64,000 nucleotides of DNA from Inia geoffrensis. Lineage: Eukaryota; Chordata; Mammalia; Artiodactyla; Iniidae. The translations under genes and the position numbers were made by a program. Position 1 is the stretch's first letter. Each line of letters starts with the position of its first letter. The stretch spans positions 57,334,001-57,398,000 of the forward strand of contig CM070907.1 of the NCBI GenBank assembly GCA_036417435.1, written 5' to 3'. This document shows, piece after piece, positions 1-11,000 of the stretch. The notes below the pieces were generated by a model. It saw only the letters and a program-made list of their open reading frames with translations, was not told the DNA's origin and searched no databases.

Positions 1-1190
1 TTATGTTTCTTCCACACTTCCGTATTGCCTCTAGCCCTGCCTTTAACCTCTAAGATCTGGGAATGAAAAACAGGTGCTAGCTAGGCTATATCCTGCATAA
101 AAAGGTAAAATAGGGGCCCCCGAAAAGACATGGCAGAGAGAGGACCTATGGTACTTAAGAAATTTCAAACAAACTTTTAAGCAGTCTTCTGTGGAAGTGC
201 CACCTAAATTCTCTCCATTGTTTTGTTTGTGGATGCTTCAGTAAATTTCACATTGTTCCTGATATTTACGTACAGTATATTTATTTGGTGGTGGGTGTGA
301 AGCAGGTGTTCAGGGCTAAGAGGAGAAGGAACAGACGGTAGACACTTGGAGTACACTTGGTTTTGTCATACTGGCTGACTTAAAAAAAAAATTGTAGATG
401 AAACAGGGTATTGGGGTGTAGTGGTCCCCAAAAGCTGAATAAAGGAGAAGGATATCTCAGGTGAGGAAACAGCTGGTGCAAAATTCCAGGGCTGGGACAG
501 GGTCCACATTCCACAGCCACATGTGTTCCCGGGGGCACAATGGCTTTCAGAGGGATTCTTTCTGCATAGAAGTTGCTCAGCTTATCTACTGATCTTCCTG
601 ACCAGCCTTCCATGCCAAGTCGTCCATAGTCTCAAAAGTTCTGACTTCCACATTTTTCCCCCTTGCTGCTAAGCATTTAAAAAGGAGAGGAAGGAGGAGG
701 AGAAGAAGAAAAAAAAAGTCCAGCCATTTCATAACCATTGCTTCTTAGCTGCCCTGCGGGTGCCACCTCTAACCTGAAACCTCCCATAATTGTCTGGGGC
801 ACATGGGGTCTCCCAATGGCACCTTCATTTAATGCCATTACAGTGGGCTCCAGGGTCTTAAAGCCTGGAACCTGTCCTGTCTGGCTCTTGCTACCAGAAG
901 GAATTGCACTTAAAAGCAATCCTTTATGTGACTAAATTGCCTCTTTCTATCGCATCTTGCATCCAGGTAAGATGGCGGGACAATCAAACCTCTCATTCCC
1001 CTGGTCATGGAAGTAGTTTGAAGCAGGTCTGCTGAGCGCTTCCCAAAGCATTTCCAATAGAACACTCGGCCCATGATCCTGGCTTCAAAAGGTAAGTTTA
1101 GCGATTGAATATTCTTGGGAAATACGGCACACTCTATCTGAATCTTGGAGACCCCTAATGCATATTGGCAGATTAAAGGCACAGGGAAGT
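1..1190. other. Unique sequence, no gene recognised
   Basis: Short open frames occur on both strands but none shows a domain, a convincing splice pair or an initiation context. There is an AAAAAAAAA run near 381 and a GA-rich patch at 684-716. I see no interspersed repeat that I can name here. Confidence 0.5.
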
Positions 1191-1194
1191 TCTG

Positions 1195-1297
1195 CAGTAG
1201 GAAACCTCTTGAACCAGGTATTTCCTAAACTTATTTGGTTAAGGAACCAAACTTTTTGCATTATCCCTACACCCTTTGAGAAGTGCTGCTCTAGAAA
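1195..1297. mobile_element. hAT-type DNA transposon remnant
   Basis: The right end reads CTTTGAGAAGTGCTGCTCTAG, which resembles the inverted terminal sequence of hAT-Charlie elements (a variant of TTTGAGAACCACTG). The left part resembles the internal text of the same class. About 100 bp survive; the subfamily is not assigned. Confidence 0.4.
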
Positions 1298-1314
1298 ATA
1301 ATAACCCCTTCCTG

Positions 1315-1480
1315 GTGCATGTTATCTCATATTTTACATTCTGTTAGAGCAGGAAGTGTGGAAGGCAGTATGATTTGCATTTTACAGGCGATGACATTGA
1401 AGGGCAGACGTGTAAGTGACTTGTAGTAGAGAAAGCAGCTGGTAGGAGGCAGATGGAATCAGGGTTTCTGATCTGAAGGG
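1315..1480 (-). repeat. MIR SINE remnant
   Basis: It contains a degraded form of the MIR core in antisense: a TTTTACAG-like motif, then a stretch corresponding to the 'gaggcacagagag..aagtaacttg' segment. It is ancient and strongly diverged. Confidence 0.5.
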
Positions 1481-1659
1481 TGGGGATCTTGCTGCCAAGC
1501 TGCCTGGCTTTTTTGTTGAGGCCGTCTGTACCCCTTTAATAGCTGTGTCTAGACCACACATACAGAGCAAAGTGAGCTTTGTAAATAGGTTATTACTGTT
1601 TGAAAAAAACCACAGAGGGGTAGTTGGGGAAAACTAAGTAAAGAAATGCTTGTTTAGTG

Positions 1660-1860
1660 CATAGAGGGTGCTGGGTGCTTTGCCTCCATTACCTCCTAAA
1701 TCCTCACAATAATCCCGAGAGGTAAGTATTATTATTATCACCATTTTACAGAGGAACACATGGAGGCTCAGAGAGATTAGGTAACTTTCCCAGGGTCAGC
1801 CAAGCTTTACGTTCATACTTAATTGCCAAAAGCATTCCCTGTCCTCTTATCCCACTACCA
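1660..1860 (-). repeat. MIR SINE, antisense
   Basis: A clear MIR core in reverse orientation: 'cctcacaataatcc', a run of TTATTATTAT, CCATTTTACAGAGG, then 'ggctcagagagattaggtaac'. This matches the MIR consensus order for the minus strand. It is a mammal-wide, transcriptionally dead tRNA-derived SINE. Confidence 0.8.
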
Positions 1861-2224
1861 GTTTTTCATAAATGGCACCATCTCTGTGATCCTAGAGCCC
1901 AACAGAGAGAGCTAGATTTATCTGGATGCCTCTGAGGATTGGACCCTGTTTGTGTTCCAGCAGCCTGTTTAGACAAGACTGGCTCAATCGGGAGGTTCAA
2001 GAACAAGAAGAATATTGAGAATCAGTAATTCTGCACTCAAAGGAGATCAAAGGGAGTTTACACTTAAATGGTTTGACGGTGTTTTGTCCCACGCTGGAAA
2101 GTGTATTTGGGATTTTTATCCCCCAAGCCAAACAAAATTGTTGATGTCTTCTTAGGGCACTGAGTGAAAATAACCAAGATAGATACTGGAGATTCCTCAG
2201 GCTGAGAAGTTGCTTATAAGCAAA

Positions 2225-2400
2225 CAGTGGGGGGCAGGAAGAAGGCCATGGTTCTATTCTGGGCTATGCACCCACAGAATGTGTGACCTTGGCAAACCTC
2301 TTAAACCCACTTGGCCTCAGTTTGTCATATATAAAAAACAGGGGTGTGAGAGGATGCTCAGAGGTGATAATTGCTGTGAAGGATAAGGTCTGTCTGGAGG
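2225..2400 (+). repeat. MIR SINE, sense
   Basis: It reads in MIR sense order: 'ttctattctgggc', 'tgtgaccttggcaa', 'ctcttaaacccact', 'ggcctcagtttg', then a degraded 'gataat..gctgtgaagg'. This is an ancient copy. Confidence 0.7.
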
Positions 2401-3625
2401 TCAGAGGTTACCACTTCTCTGACCTGGACGGCATCCTCTCACCTAGTTAGTCCTGCAAAGAGAGGTCGTTTTAGGTCCATAGGATGGGAGAAGTTTGGGT
2501 GCCCTCATCCTTCCCAAGTGAAAATGAGACAGTGTCCCTGACCCTGTACCTTACAGGGAGGGCGCTGGGACCCACAGTTCCTCGGGTGCTTCCTTCAGTG
2601 GTTTCCTGGTTACCTGAGTTTGTGTCCCAATTGGGGAACCTGTAGACGGCTTGTCTGTAGTCTATCTGTTTGGGGCTCGTTGGCGTGGAGGTGCAGGGAC
2701 CCTACTGCTTCAAACCTTCTACCGCCAGGCTCGGGTGAGGTGGGCCCTCAGGGGTGGAGAGGGCTGTGGTAGTGCTATAAAGAGGGAAGGAAGCCAAAGG
2801 AGGTCCTGGGGCTCGTGAGAGGGACAGGAAGGAAGCCAACTGCTGACCTAGGCCTGGGCAGGACCCCAAGCTGAGCAGTAAACATTTCCAGAGGCTCCTA
2901 CGATAGGAGGTTGGTTTAGGCAACTCCTCAGCCCCCTCCCAGCTCACACTTCAGGTGTGATTTCATTCCCCTGCCTTACCCCGCTGCAAACAAATGCCCC
3001 GGATGAGCTCAGACTTGAGAGTGACTCACAAAAGAGCATCGGGGCTGCCAGGCCTCAGACAGCAGATTATGATCAGCTCCTTTGTGGGTCCCTGGGCACG
3101 TGAGGCCTGCTCCAGAGGAAGCTCTCTGTCTCCTGTCCGGGTTTCCATGGGCAAACACAGTGCACAGGTGTGGCTCAGGCCCCCACTGGGACCAGCTGGG
3201 GACTGGATTCCAGACGTTCTTGGGGCCTCCCCGGGACCACTGCCAGTTCACCCGACAGAAACGAAGATCTTAAGAAACCTCACCTCCTGGGTCCCTCAAC
3301 AGGGGAGCTCTGTTACTCTTCGGGAGAGAGACACAAAGGCGGCCACGCCTAGATTCCAGAGTGTGGGCGGACGGCTGTCATCGATACTTCAGTAGCACCA
3401 GCTGTCAGGACCCAGCCCCGGGCTTCCCCTCCACCCCTCCTTGCAAGGCTCAGGGTCTTCCCACCAGAGAATGTTGCCAGGTTCTCCCAGGCTAGGGGCT
3501 GGGGGCAGGAAATGATGTCAGCAATGCCGTCAAGGTGAAGCTAAAACACGGCATCTCCAGGGGACACCCAGTCTGTGGGTCATGGCTGAGTGGATGGCTT
3601 GGTGTGTGCAGGCTGTGTGAAGGCA
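2401..3625. other. GC-richer unique block without a gene
   Basis: This block lies between recognised repeats and has higher G+C than its surroundings, especially 2500-3450, with scattered CpGs. The longest open frame (2994-3395, plus) has no domain, is overlapped by open frames on other frames and strands, and has no clear splice sites. That pattern is expected of GC-rich non-coding DNA. It does not reach CpG-island density by eye. Confidence 0.5.
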
Positions 3626-3629
3626 GGGA

Positions 3630-3695
3630 CAAGGCTTGCAGAGTCCCTGACTGCCGTGGTCCCTTAATAAACAGTTGTTGAATGACTGACAGAGA
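3630..3695 (+). repeat. L2 LINE 3' end fragment
   Basis: The stretch ends in 'aataaacagttgttgaatgactg', the typical L2 3' terminus (AATAAA..TTGTTGAATGA). Only the tail is recognisable. Confidence 0.55.
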
Positions 3696-3809
3696 GATGG
3701 TAAAGTGAGGATTATTGAGGGGTCTTAAAGAGTGTGACTGGAGAGCTTGGGTAAGCAGAGGTCTCCGGGATTTGGGTTTGGAGAGGGAAAAGGGAGAATT
3801 AGGGAGGGA

Positions 3810-4130
3810 TCGAGTACTGACTCTGTGGCACAGACATTGTGGTTGGCACTTCACATGAGTTACTACTTTTAGATCCTACCCAGGAGTTATTACCCCTCTG
3901 TATGAGTTGAGGTTTGTGAGGCTGTGTGAAGCACCCAAAGATAAATCACTTGTTAAGTGGCAAAGGCGGGATTCAAGCCTGGGTCTTTGGATTTATCTGC
4001 CTTCATCTTGTTAGGTCGTGACTTTTCCCCATTTTATACAGAAGAAGACTGAGGCCCCGAGAAGCCAACTCACAGGTAATAGAAGGCGGAGCAAGGATGA
4101 GAACTCAGAACCCTGACCTCATTCTTTCCA
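3810..4130 (-). repeat. Two adjacent antisense MIR remnants
   Basis: 3810-3990 shows 'ggcacttcacatgagttac', 'ttattacccct', 'aagtggcaaaggcgggattcaa'. 4015-4130 repeats the same core ('ccattttatacagaagaagactgaggc'). The repetition of the core shows two separate copies or a duplicated one. Confidence 0.7.
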
Positions 4131-4948
4131 AGCCCTTTGTGGCCTGCCTGATCTTCTCCAGTGACAGGTCTCCCTCACTCCAGGTGGTACTGAATACATT
4201 CCACAGCTCAGCCTGTCCCCGAGGGGGCTGGGACTCCCCTCATCCCACAGTCTGCATCTTCTCCCTCATCTGCTCATTGCAAGCCAGGGAATCCCTGGCA
4301 GCCTCTCTAGGGAGGGCAGACATCTGGCTCACAACTGGCCGAGGTACGGCTCATGCAAGTCTGTGGCAGAGAATGTGGGCTTTGTGTGTGTTTATTTTTC
4401 TTTTCTCTGTAGACAGTAAAACTGGATAACGAGCCTGATGAATGAGGTGCCTCCAGAGACTGGTCAGGAGTCCTGGTTCTAGCACTTGCTAGAGGTGCCA
4501 AGCTGTGCCCCTGGAATGCCCTTTCTGGGTCCCCAGGTTCCCATGTGGAACACCAGAAGGTGCACCAAATGACACCCCAGATATTCTCCCAGCGCTGACT
4601 TTCTAGAAATCTATTTGAAACAGGTCAGCATGCATAGACCAGAAGAGTCAAGTACTCTTCCTTATGTAGCACACTCTAAAACTAAACACACATAAAATAT
4701 TTTGGTGTTTAAATCAAACCTTGGCATTTTCTATTCTCTTTATCCTTTTATCCTTGTATGAATTTTTAAAAATAGTCTTCACTTTATGATTAAAGTATAT
4801 TTTCCCTTCACAGATGCATAGAATTTCAAACTCTTCCTGTTGTTTGCATGCATTTTTTTTCTAAAACATAATTAAGAACCACAAAAATTGAGGTGGCTAC
4901 AGTGGTGTAAATATAAAAACTTTCTGGGGTCCCTGTTTATCTATATCT
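4131..4948. other. Unique sequence, no gene recognised
   Basis: The left half is GC-balanced and contains a 110-codon open frame without a domain. The right half (4640-4940) is AT-rich. I see no named repeat or regulatory element. Confidence 0.45.
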
Positions 4949-5244
4949 TATGATGGTTAATTTTATGTGTCAACTTGGTGAGGCTAGAGTGCCCAGTTAG
5001 TTGTTGGTCAAATACTAGTCTAGATGCTGCCATGAAGATATTTTTAGGTTATGAATAGCAGTTGTAATCTGTTGACTTTAAGTAAACCAGATTACCCTCC
5101 ATAATGTGGGTGGGCCTCGTCCAATCAGTTGAAGGTCTTAAGAGCCAAGACTGAAGTTTCCTGGAGAAGAAGGAATTCTGCCTCAAGATTCCCCTGGAAA
5201 TTGGCCTACTGGTTCTGTTTCTCTGGAAAGTGCTGACTGATATG
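4949..5244 (+). repeat. MLT2-type (ERVL) solo LTR, internally deleted
   Basis: It begins close to the MLT2 start (TGATGGTTAATTTTATGTG, 'caacttgg'), continues with 'ccataatgtgggtgggcct', 'ccaatcagttgaagg', 'gaattctgcc', and ends 'ttctgtttctctgg' then 'ctgactgatat'. The segment between 'ggaattctgcc' and 'ggttctgtttctctgg' that normally holds the polyadenylation region is missing. No retroviral coding sequence flanks it, so it is a solo LTR of an ancient ERVL element. Confidence 0.7.
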
Positions 5245-5359
5245 TCTGTTAGATTCAAAGATTCTTCCACCAGAAATGTCATAAAACTCATTGTTGTTAG
5301 ACATTTTCCAGGAATGCTGTCTTCAGTCTCTGGCTATGTTACCTCATGGTCATGAGTTC

Positions 5360-5540
5360 GGGACTCAAGCAACCTGAGTGTGACTCCAGCCCTGCTGCTT
5401 ACTAGCGTGGGGTCTTGTGTGGGCAGGGCTCCCACTGGGGAGCAGGGTGTGTGATGGTAACCCCTTTGCTCAGGGGTTGCTGGGAGGGTCAGATGAGTTG
5501 ATGCATTAAATCATCTGAAACAGAACATGAACTTGATAAA
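5360..5540 (+). repeat. MIR SINE, sense
   Basis: The sense order is visible: 'gactcaagcaacctgagt', 'gactccagccctgctgcttac', and a later 'ggtcagatgagttgatgcat' that corresponds to the MIR tail half. Confidence 0.6.
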
Positions 5541-5756
5541 GAATGAACACTACTAATATAATGAGTATGACTCCTCCTCCTTTTATCAGCATTATTAACT
5601 GGACTCGAACAATATTTTTGGTGCACCGGCTGGCAGGCAGATCCTATGCTTGGGAGCTGGCGATGGGAGATGAAAGTCAACGTCCTCCTTCAGAGTTGAC
5701 TGAGAGGGGAAAGCTCTGTGTGCTCCATGAGCCACAAGACAGGAGCGCATAAATCA

Positions 5757-5985
5757 TAGCTCTCCCAAGCTTTCAAGGCCCAGTCCAAATCCTATCTCCT
5801 TCACGAAACCTTCCCAGATCCCCCTCTTAGAAATTAATCTCCCAGCTCCCATGTCCCTGGGGCCTTTGGCTTGTACCTTTCCTGCGGTACTTACCACTAT
5901 TTACCTTGTATTAGAGTGATTTATGCACAGGTCGGCCTCTCCCCCTAGAATGTGAGTTTCTGAGGACAGAAATATTTATGAAGGG
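5757..5985 (+). repeat. L2 LINE 3' region
   Basis: Typical L2 wording in sense: 'ccttcacgaaaccttcccagatccc', 'cttaccactatttac', 'ctagaatgtgagtttctgaggacag'. This is the 3' end of an ancient L2, non-coding and immobile. Confidence 0.7.
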
Positions 5986-6104
5986 GCTTTCCATGACTTT
6001 GGCTCTCGTGTGAAGGACCAACATAACAGCATCAATAATCTGCCTCACATTTTAAAATGATTTTATGGCCAAATAATTAAAATGGAATATAGTTTTAAAA
6101 TTGT

Positions 6105-6275
6105 TTTCACATTTTTATTCTCATAGTCATCCTCTCTTTTTTTGTGTCCATTTTACAGATGCTGTGCAGAACACAGAGAGCTTGCCATGACCTGTACAAG
6201 GTCACAGAGCCAGTTAAGAGCCAAGCTAAGCCTAGAACCTGGACTGTTTGTGCTCAGCTGTCTAAGGCTGGCACT
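6105..6275 (-). repeat. MIR SINE, antisense
   Basis: It contains CCATTTTACAGATG, then 'aaggtcacagagccagttaagagcc' and 'cctagaacctgg', matching the antisense MIR core. Confidence 0.75.
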
Positions 6276-6629
6276 CAATTGAGATGACTGTGTAGCATAT
6301 TCCTGGTCCTATTAGGTCACTCTTACCGATTAATTCCACATTCTGCCACGCACAAGCAGTTTGGTGTCCTAGTCATGTGAGTTCCCTCCCTATTTAGACG
6401 AAGTGAAGCCAGATGAAAAAAACACTGCATCTTTTAACTGCCTTTCCTGTCTGGTTGTGACTCCTGCCCTGACAGTTTTCAGGTTGGCAAAGGCTGGACT
6501 CCAGCAATTTCTCCAACAAAACCATGTGGCTTTGGAGTGATTAGAGCTGGGCGTGCTTGCCCACTGATCTTTCCACTTTTCCTCCCTCAGACTTCTCAAG
6601 GCCTTGCGACAACACTGAGATAGAAGCTC

Positions 6630-6765
6630 GGTTATCTGCTACTGACAGATGGGGACCCTGAAGCTTGAAAAGATGGAGTGAGTTACATGCCCAAGGCCAC
6701 ACATAGCCAGGGATTCAAATCCATGTTTGTTCTGTTGCTAAAGACTTTCCATTATGCCCACACTG
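6630..6765 (-). repeat. MIR SINE, antisense
   Basis: It contains 'cagatggggaccctgaagc', 'gttacatgcccaaggccacacatagcc' and 'gggattcaaatcc', the antisense MIR core including the pol III B-box remnant. Confidence 0.7.
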
Positions 6766-6780
6766 GATTCCTTCTCTAAC

Positions 6781-6799
6781 TGGGGGGGGCGGGGGGGAC
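6781..6799 (+). repeat. G-run pair
   Basis: Two guanine runs of roughly 8 and 7 bases are separated by a single C, following CTAACT. It is a low-complexity tract with guanine-quadruplex potential. No other feature explains it. Confidence 0.6.
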
Positions 6800-7039
6800 T
6801 TGGAAAGCAGAGGCTGAAAATCACTAGAGGGCTGATTTTCTTGGAGAATTAGTCCAAATCATTTGATGACGACAGCAACCCAAAGAATCACTTTTGAGAT
6901 TGGTACATACTAATAGAAGGCTGATTATGATTCTTTTTTCGTCTCCCAGTTTGGAATTTGAACACGTTAATTGGCAAAACTTTCCACTGTGACTTTCTAC
7001 TGCAACCTTCCTTCCTGCAGCCATATCTGACTAATGAGA

Positions 7040-7170
7040 ACACTGACTAAAACCCTTCATCCTCTCGCCCCCATGCCTTTACTTCTGTCGTGTTTCCCAC
7101 TTGGAACGTCCTTTCTCCACACTTATAACTAGGCTTCCTTCCCTCCTTCAAGATCTGACTTGATTGGGCC
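7040..7170 (+). repeat. L2 LINE fragment, sense
   Basis: 'catgcctttacttctg', 'cccacttggaacgtcctt' and 'cccttccctccttcaagatctgact' match the L2 3' third in sense. Confidence 0.55.
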
Positions 7171-7319
7171 TATGGACTGACTGAATTGAATTAATGGCGA
7201 TTTTTACCATGGTATGAGACCAGCTTTCATGCAATAAATAGTAGAGTCAAAAGTAAAGGATAACTAATAATTGGAGGCAAAGTAGGGACGTTGGTGAGGG
7301 CCACGTTTGGTTAAGAAAT

Positions 7320-7560
7320 TTGCACTCCCTTTGTTGAGTGGTGGGGAGCCATGGAGCAGAGGGGTGGGCTACATGAAAGGACTTACGTTTTGGGAATGTA
7401 GATCTGGTAGGAGACAGTAAAAGTGTTTTCACTTTTACTACTCCATAGTAGACTCTTAGAGTAGTCTAATCATATGGTGATCAGGGCCTGAGCCAGGGAA
7501 GTGGCCGTGGACTGGAGAGGAGGGAGAGACAGGAGGTATTTCGGATGGGTAAACTAGAGT
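7320..7560 (-). repeat. L2 LINE fragment, antisense
   Basis: 'gtggggagccatggagcag' and 'aagtggccgtggactggagagg' match the antisense of the L2 body. The orientation is opposite to the L2 piece just upstream, so these are two insertions. Confidence 0.5.
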
Positions 7561-7599
7561 TATTTCCCTAGTGGAATCTTGAAAAAAGGTGGCACAACA

Positions 7600-7790
7600 C
7601 AGAAGCAGGGATATGGGCTCTGGAATGAGGCAGGCTCGGTTTTGAATCTCAGCTCAGCCACCTGCAGGCATGTGACTTTGGCAAGTCATATAAACTCACT
7701 GAGATTCAGTTTCTTCATCTGTCAAGTGGTAATACTGTTGAGCACTCATAGGCTTTTGTGAAAATCAGCAGAAACAACAAAAACACAAAG
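7600..7790 (+). repeat. MIR SINE, sense
   Basis: Near-complete sense MIR: 'gggctctggaatgaggcaggctcgg', 'aatctcagctcagccacctgc', 'gtgactttggcaagtca', 'attcagtttcttcatctgtcaa'. Confidence 0.8.
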
Positions 7791-7844
7791 GTAGTCACAC
7801 GGTATGTGATCAGTTAGTGATCAGCTTCATAGGCGACAGAGGAC

Positions 7845-8075
7845 ATCCTGGCTAAGACCTGGGCTGGAAGCATTGCTCTGCTGTCCCCTGTCAGCTGTCT
7901 GAACCTGAGGGAAACTGAAGCTAGGAGAACTAGGTGAAGTGGAGATAATAATGGCTCTCACAGGTCTGTTGTAATGAACTTTAAATCCACTGGGAGAAAT
8001 GTATGTTAAGTGATGGGCCCAGAGGAAGTCCTCAGGTAGGAGGGAGTTGTTATCATCAGCATTATTAGTGCACCG
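7845..8075 (+). repeat. MIR SINE, sense
   Basis: A second sense MIR just downstream: 'acctgggctggaagc', 'ctgtctgaacctgagg', 'gagataataatggctctcacagg' and 'ttgttatcatcagcattatta'. More diverged than the previous copy. Confidence 0.65.
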
Positions 8076-8084
8076 TGGACAATG

Positions 8085-8573
8085 CTGGTTGGTGACCCAA
8101 CTTCCATTCCCACCCCCTTCCCTCTTTCCCTCTCACACGATAGAAGCTACAAATGCTAAATACTCTTTTTCCCAGCTTCCTTTGCAGCTAGAGTAGCCAT
8201 GTGACTGAGTTCTGGCCAATGACACATGAGCACATGTCTGCTGGGGGGATCCTGGGAATGCTTTCACTTCCAAGGTTAACAGAAGAGACCCAGTCAGGAT
8301 GGCCCAACACCCCTCTGCCCCGGATTCCTGCTTTAAATTCAGGGACGATGTCTGAGGCCGGGACTGCTAACTCACAACCATGAAGAAAAGGCTAAGAGAA
8401 TGACAAAGATGCCCGCCAGCCCAATGCTGGGGAGCTGCCCGTGTACACCAGTGCCAACAGCTATTCATTTATCCAGAGTTCTCGTCCTGTGAGGAAAATA
8501 AACCCTTATGTCCAAGTCACTGTATTTGGGTTTCCCGTGTACTTATAGCTGAATGTTGGCCTAACTGATATAA
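8085..8573 (+). repeat. Ancient LTR-like repeat (class III type), subfamily not assigned
   Basis: The text follows a family I recognise from mammalian genomes but cannot name with certainty: 'gcttcctttgcagctag', 'gccatgtgactgagttctggccaatgaca', an AATAAAC polyadenylation-like signal at 8498, and an end reading 'gttggcctaactgatata'. A related fragment lies at 19615-19710. It has no coding content. Confidence 0.5.
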
Positions 8574-8639
8574 GAAGTAAGGGAAAGGCAGCAGAAAAAG
8601 TCACGAGGTGGTTTCGAGCAGCAACGTTTCAGCTAAGGA

Positions 8640-8968
8640 AACTGTTCCATGTTTTTCATAGAGGCTCTGTGTTTCCCTCCTTCTGTGCTTTCTCTTACAG
8701 GAATCTCCCTAAACGAAGCCTTCCTGTCCTGTCCAACCCCCATCTCTGTGTACATAAACCTTCCCAGCCTCGGCCTAGTGCCACCTCCTCTGCGGACCAT
8801 CTCCATCCCTCCATGTACAATGAATCTCTCCTCTTTCAATTTCTGTTTGAAGCACTTTAGGCTTCTATTTTTAAAATTACACTTTCAAATACTACGTAAT
8901 AATTTGTTGTCGGTGTTTGTATCTTACCTCTTCTCATAGGAACTAAGCGCCTTTACATATATTATTTC
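8640..8968. other. Unassigned sequence, possibly an L2 relic
   Basis: A CT-rich plus-strand stretch with a splice-acceptor-like 'ctttctcttacag' ending at 8700 and an open frame of 96 codons. No matching donor or domain is seen. Part of the text resembles degraded L2. Confidence 0.35.
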
Positions 8969-8969
8969 T

Positions 8970-9400
8970 AAATGAGACTGTGCATGAAAAGTGTTTGGCA
9001 CAATCTTACAAAAAGTTAGGTATTATTTTGTACTTCCAATGTTTGGTCTAGTCATTCAACAAGTATGGAGTAAGAATCTACTCAGTACAAACATGTGATG
9101 ACGACCTATGTGTACCGTCAGGATTAATAGCATCTGCTCTGAGGACAAACTGTTTGGGCTTCATGGGACAATTTTCTCAGATTCTTTATCTTTCAAATAG
9201 GGATAATGGTAGTAAAAGTGGTATTATGGGGAATAATTGATTTAATATATGCAAAGCATATAGAACAGTGTGTGGCATGCATCAAATGGAATATTATTAT
9301 TTTGTTATTATCATTACTAACCATGCTATTAGTCTCAAGGGAGATACCTAACATGCTTTCTACCATACAGTAGGACCTCAATAAATATTGAACAGATAAC
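8970..9400 (+). repeat. MIR SINE relics, sense
   Basis: 8970-9040 carries a MIR tail ('aaaagtgtttggcacaatc'). 9110-9400 is a fuller copy: 'tcagattctttatctttcaaatagggataatggta', 'aaagcatatagaacagtgtgtggcatgc', 'cctcaataaatattgaac'. Confidence 0.65.
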
Positions 9401-9635
9401 TTGTGAATAACTTGTGTATGTAAAAAATTCCAAGTAAGACTAATTTAAATTCATATATAGTTAAGTATATTAACGTTCATGAATAATTCACTTAACAAAT
9501 ATGTGTTTTTAAATTGATTTTCTTTGGAGATTACATTAAGCATTTCACAACAGCTCTTGAAGTAACTGGAGAAGCATTGGCAAATACCACAAAGCCAGAA
9601 AGAGGAATGACTCAGGTCAACTAGGAAATTCACTC

Positions 9636-9845
9636 TTTTTTTTTTTTTTTTTTGCGGTACGCGGGCCTCTCACCGTTGTGGCCTCTCCCGTTGCGGAGCA
9701 CAGGCTCCGGACGCGCAGGCTCAGCGGCCATGGCTCACGGGCCCAGCCGCTCCGCGGCACGTGGGATCTTCCCGGACCGGGGCACGAACCCGCGTCCCCT
9801 GCATCGGCAGGCGGACTCTCAACCACTGCGCCACCGGGGAAGCCC
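9636..9845 (-). mobile_element. CHR-type SINE (tRNA-derived), full length
   Basis: On the minus strand it starts GGGCTTCCCCGGTGGCGCAG, holds a pol III A-box-like 'tggcgcagtggttgag' and B-box 'gggttcgtgccc', continues into a GC-rich CpG-bearing body and ends in an 18-base A tail (T run 9636-9653). A perfect 12-bp target-site duplication, GGAAATTCACTC, flanks it at 9624-9635 and 9846-9857. Retained CpGs and the exact duplication indicate a fairly young insertion. Such SINEs use L1 machinery in trans. Confidence 0.92.
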
Positions 9846-9857
9846 GGAAATTCACTC

Positions 9858-10024
9858 ATTTTTAACCTCAACAATTGTCTACACCCTCCTGCTTCAGCTC
9901 AGCACCTGGGGAGACTTCTACTACCTAGGTCTCCAGAGTGAAAGTCAACCCTCTCCTCTGGCTCACAGGTAACCCCCCAGGCTGAGCCCAACACTCATGA
10001 TCAGCTTTGTTTTCAACCCCTCGT
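9858..10024. other. Unique sequence between SINE and MIR
   Basis: No repeat or gene signature is seen in these ~170 bases. Confidence 0.4.
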
Positions 10025-11000
10025 GGAGAGTCTGGGCTCTGCGATCAGAATGCCTGGGTTCATCCTCCTATACTTTTGGTGGGAATGTAAACTGGTGCAG
10101 CCACTATGGAGAACAGTATGGAGGTTCCTCAGAAAACTAAAAATAGAGTTGCCATTTGATCTAGCAATCCTACTACTGGATATATATCCAAACAAAACTA
10201 TAATTCGAAAAGATACGTGCACCCAGTGTTCATTGCAGCATTATTTACAATAGCCAAGATGTGGAAGCAACTTAATGTCCATCGACAGATGAATGGATAA
10301 AGAAAATGTGGTATATATATACCATGGAATATTACTCAGCCATAAAAAGAATGAAATAATGCCATTTGCAGCAACATGGACGGACCTAGAGATTATCATA
10401 CTAAGTGAAGGAAGTCAGAAGGAGAAAGATAAATACCATATGATATCACTTATATGTGGAATCTAAAATACAGCACAAATGAACATATCTATGAAACAGA
10501 ACCAGACTCACAGACAGAGAAAACAGATTTGTGGTTGCTGGGGGGGTGGGGAGGGAAAGGGAAGGCTTGGGAGTTTGGGGTTAGTAGATGCAAACTATTA
10601 TATAGAGAACGGATAAACAACAAGGTGCTACTGTATAGCACAGGGAACTGTATTCAATATCCTATAATAAACCATAATGGAAAAGAATATGAAAAATAAT
10701 GTATATATATATATGTATAACTGAATCACTTTACTGTATGGTAGAAATTAGCACAACATTGTAAATCAACTATAATTCAATAAAATCAATTTAAAAAAAG
10801 AATGGCTGGGTTAAGATTCTTGTTCTGCTACTTGCTAACAATCCCTCCGTGCCTTCGTCCACCATGTACAAAATGGAATAGTAAGAGTATCCCTCATACT
10901 GAGTGACTGGGAAGCTGAACTGAGTTAATCCGAGTAAAGTGGTGAGCGCCACGCGGAGCAGAGGGTGTGTGCTCAGTAGGTTGACTCGTCTCATCTCAGT
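10025..11000 (+). repeat. MIR SINE split by an L1
   Basis: The left part (10025-10060) reads 'gagtctgggctctgcgatcagaatgcctgggtt'-like MIR sense text in short. The right part (10813-11000) continues in register: 'gattcttgttctgctacttgctaac' and the later MIR half. The break falls exactly at the MIR B-box region, and the L1 at 10061-10798 sits in the gap. Confidence 0.75.
10061..10798 (+). mobile_element. 5'-truncated L1 (3' end of ORF2 plus 3'UTR)
   Basis: It begins inside the ORF2 C-terminal region ('ggtgggaatgtaaactggtgcagcc'), includes 'ggatgaataa'-type text typical of L1 ('atgaatggataaagaaaatg', 'attactcagccataaaaag') and ends 'aataaaatcaatttaaaaaaa'. A 14-bp target-site duplication with one mismatch (AGAATGCCTGGGTT at 10047-10060, AGAATGGCTGGGTT at 10799-10812) flanks it. 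Its 3'UTR differs from the L1s at 41631 and 54745, so it belongs to an older subfamily. The reading frame is disrupted. Confidence 0.88.

Noticed and set aside
2994..3395. 133-codon plus-strand frame in a GC-richer block, with CpG-island potential
   Set aside because: CpGs are too sparse for an island by eye, and the frame has no domain. Open frames on both strands are expected at this composition.
8687..8860. Exon starting after a strong acceptor-like CTCTTACAG at 8700
   Set aside because: No matching donor at a sensible distance, and the downstream text looks like a decayed repeat.
9636..9845. Functional tRNA gene
   Set aside because: A- and B-box-like motifs are present, but the sequence is a SINE with poly-A tail and target duplication, and no mature tRNA fold is evident.
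9652..9972. Frames of 85-106 codons at the SINE
   Set aside because: SINE-derived; the tRNA-related head and CpG-rich body are simply open in several frames.
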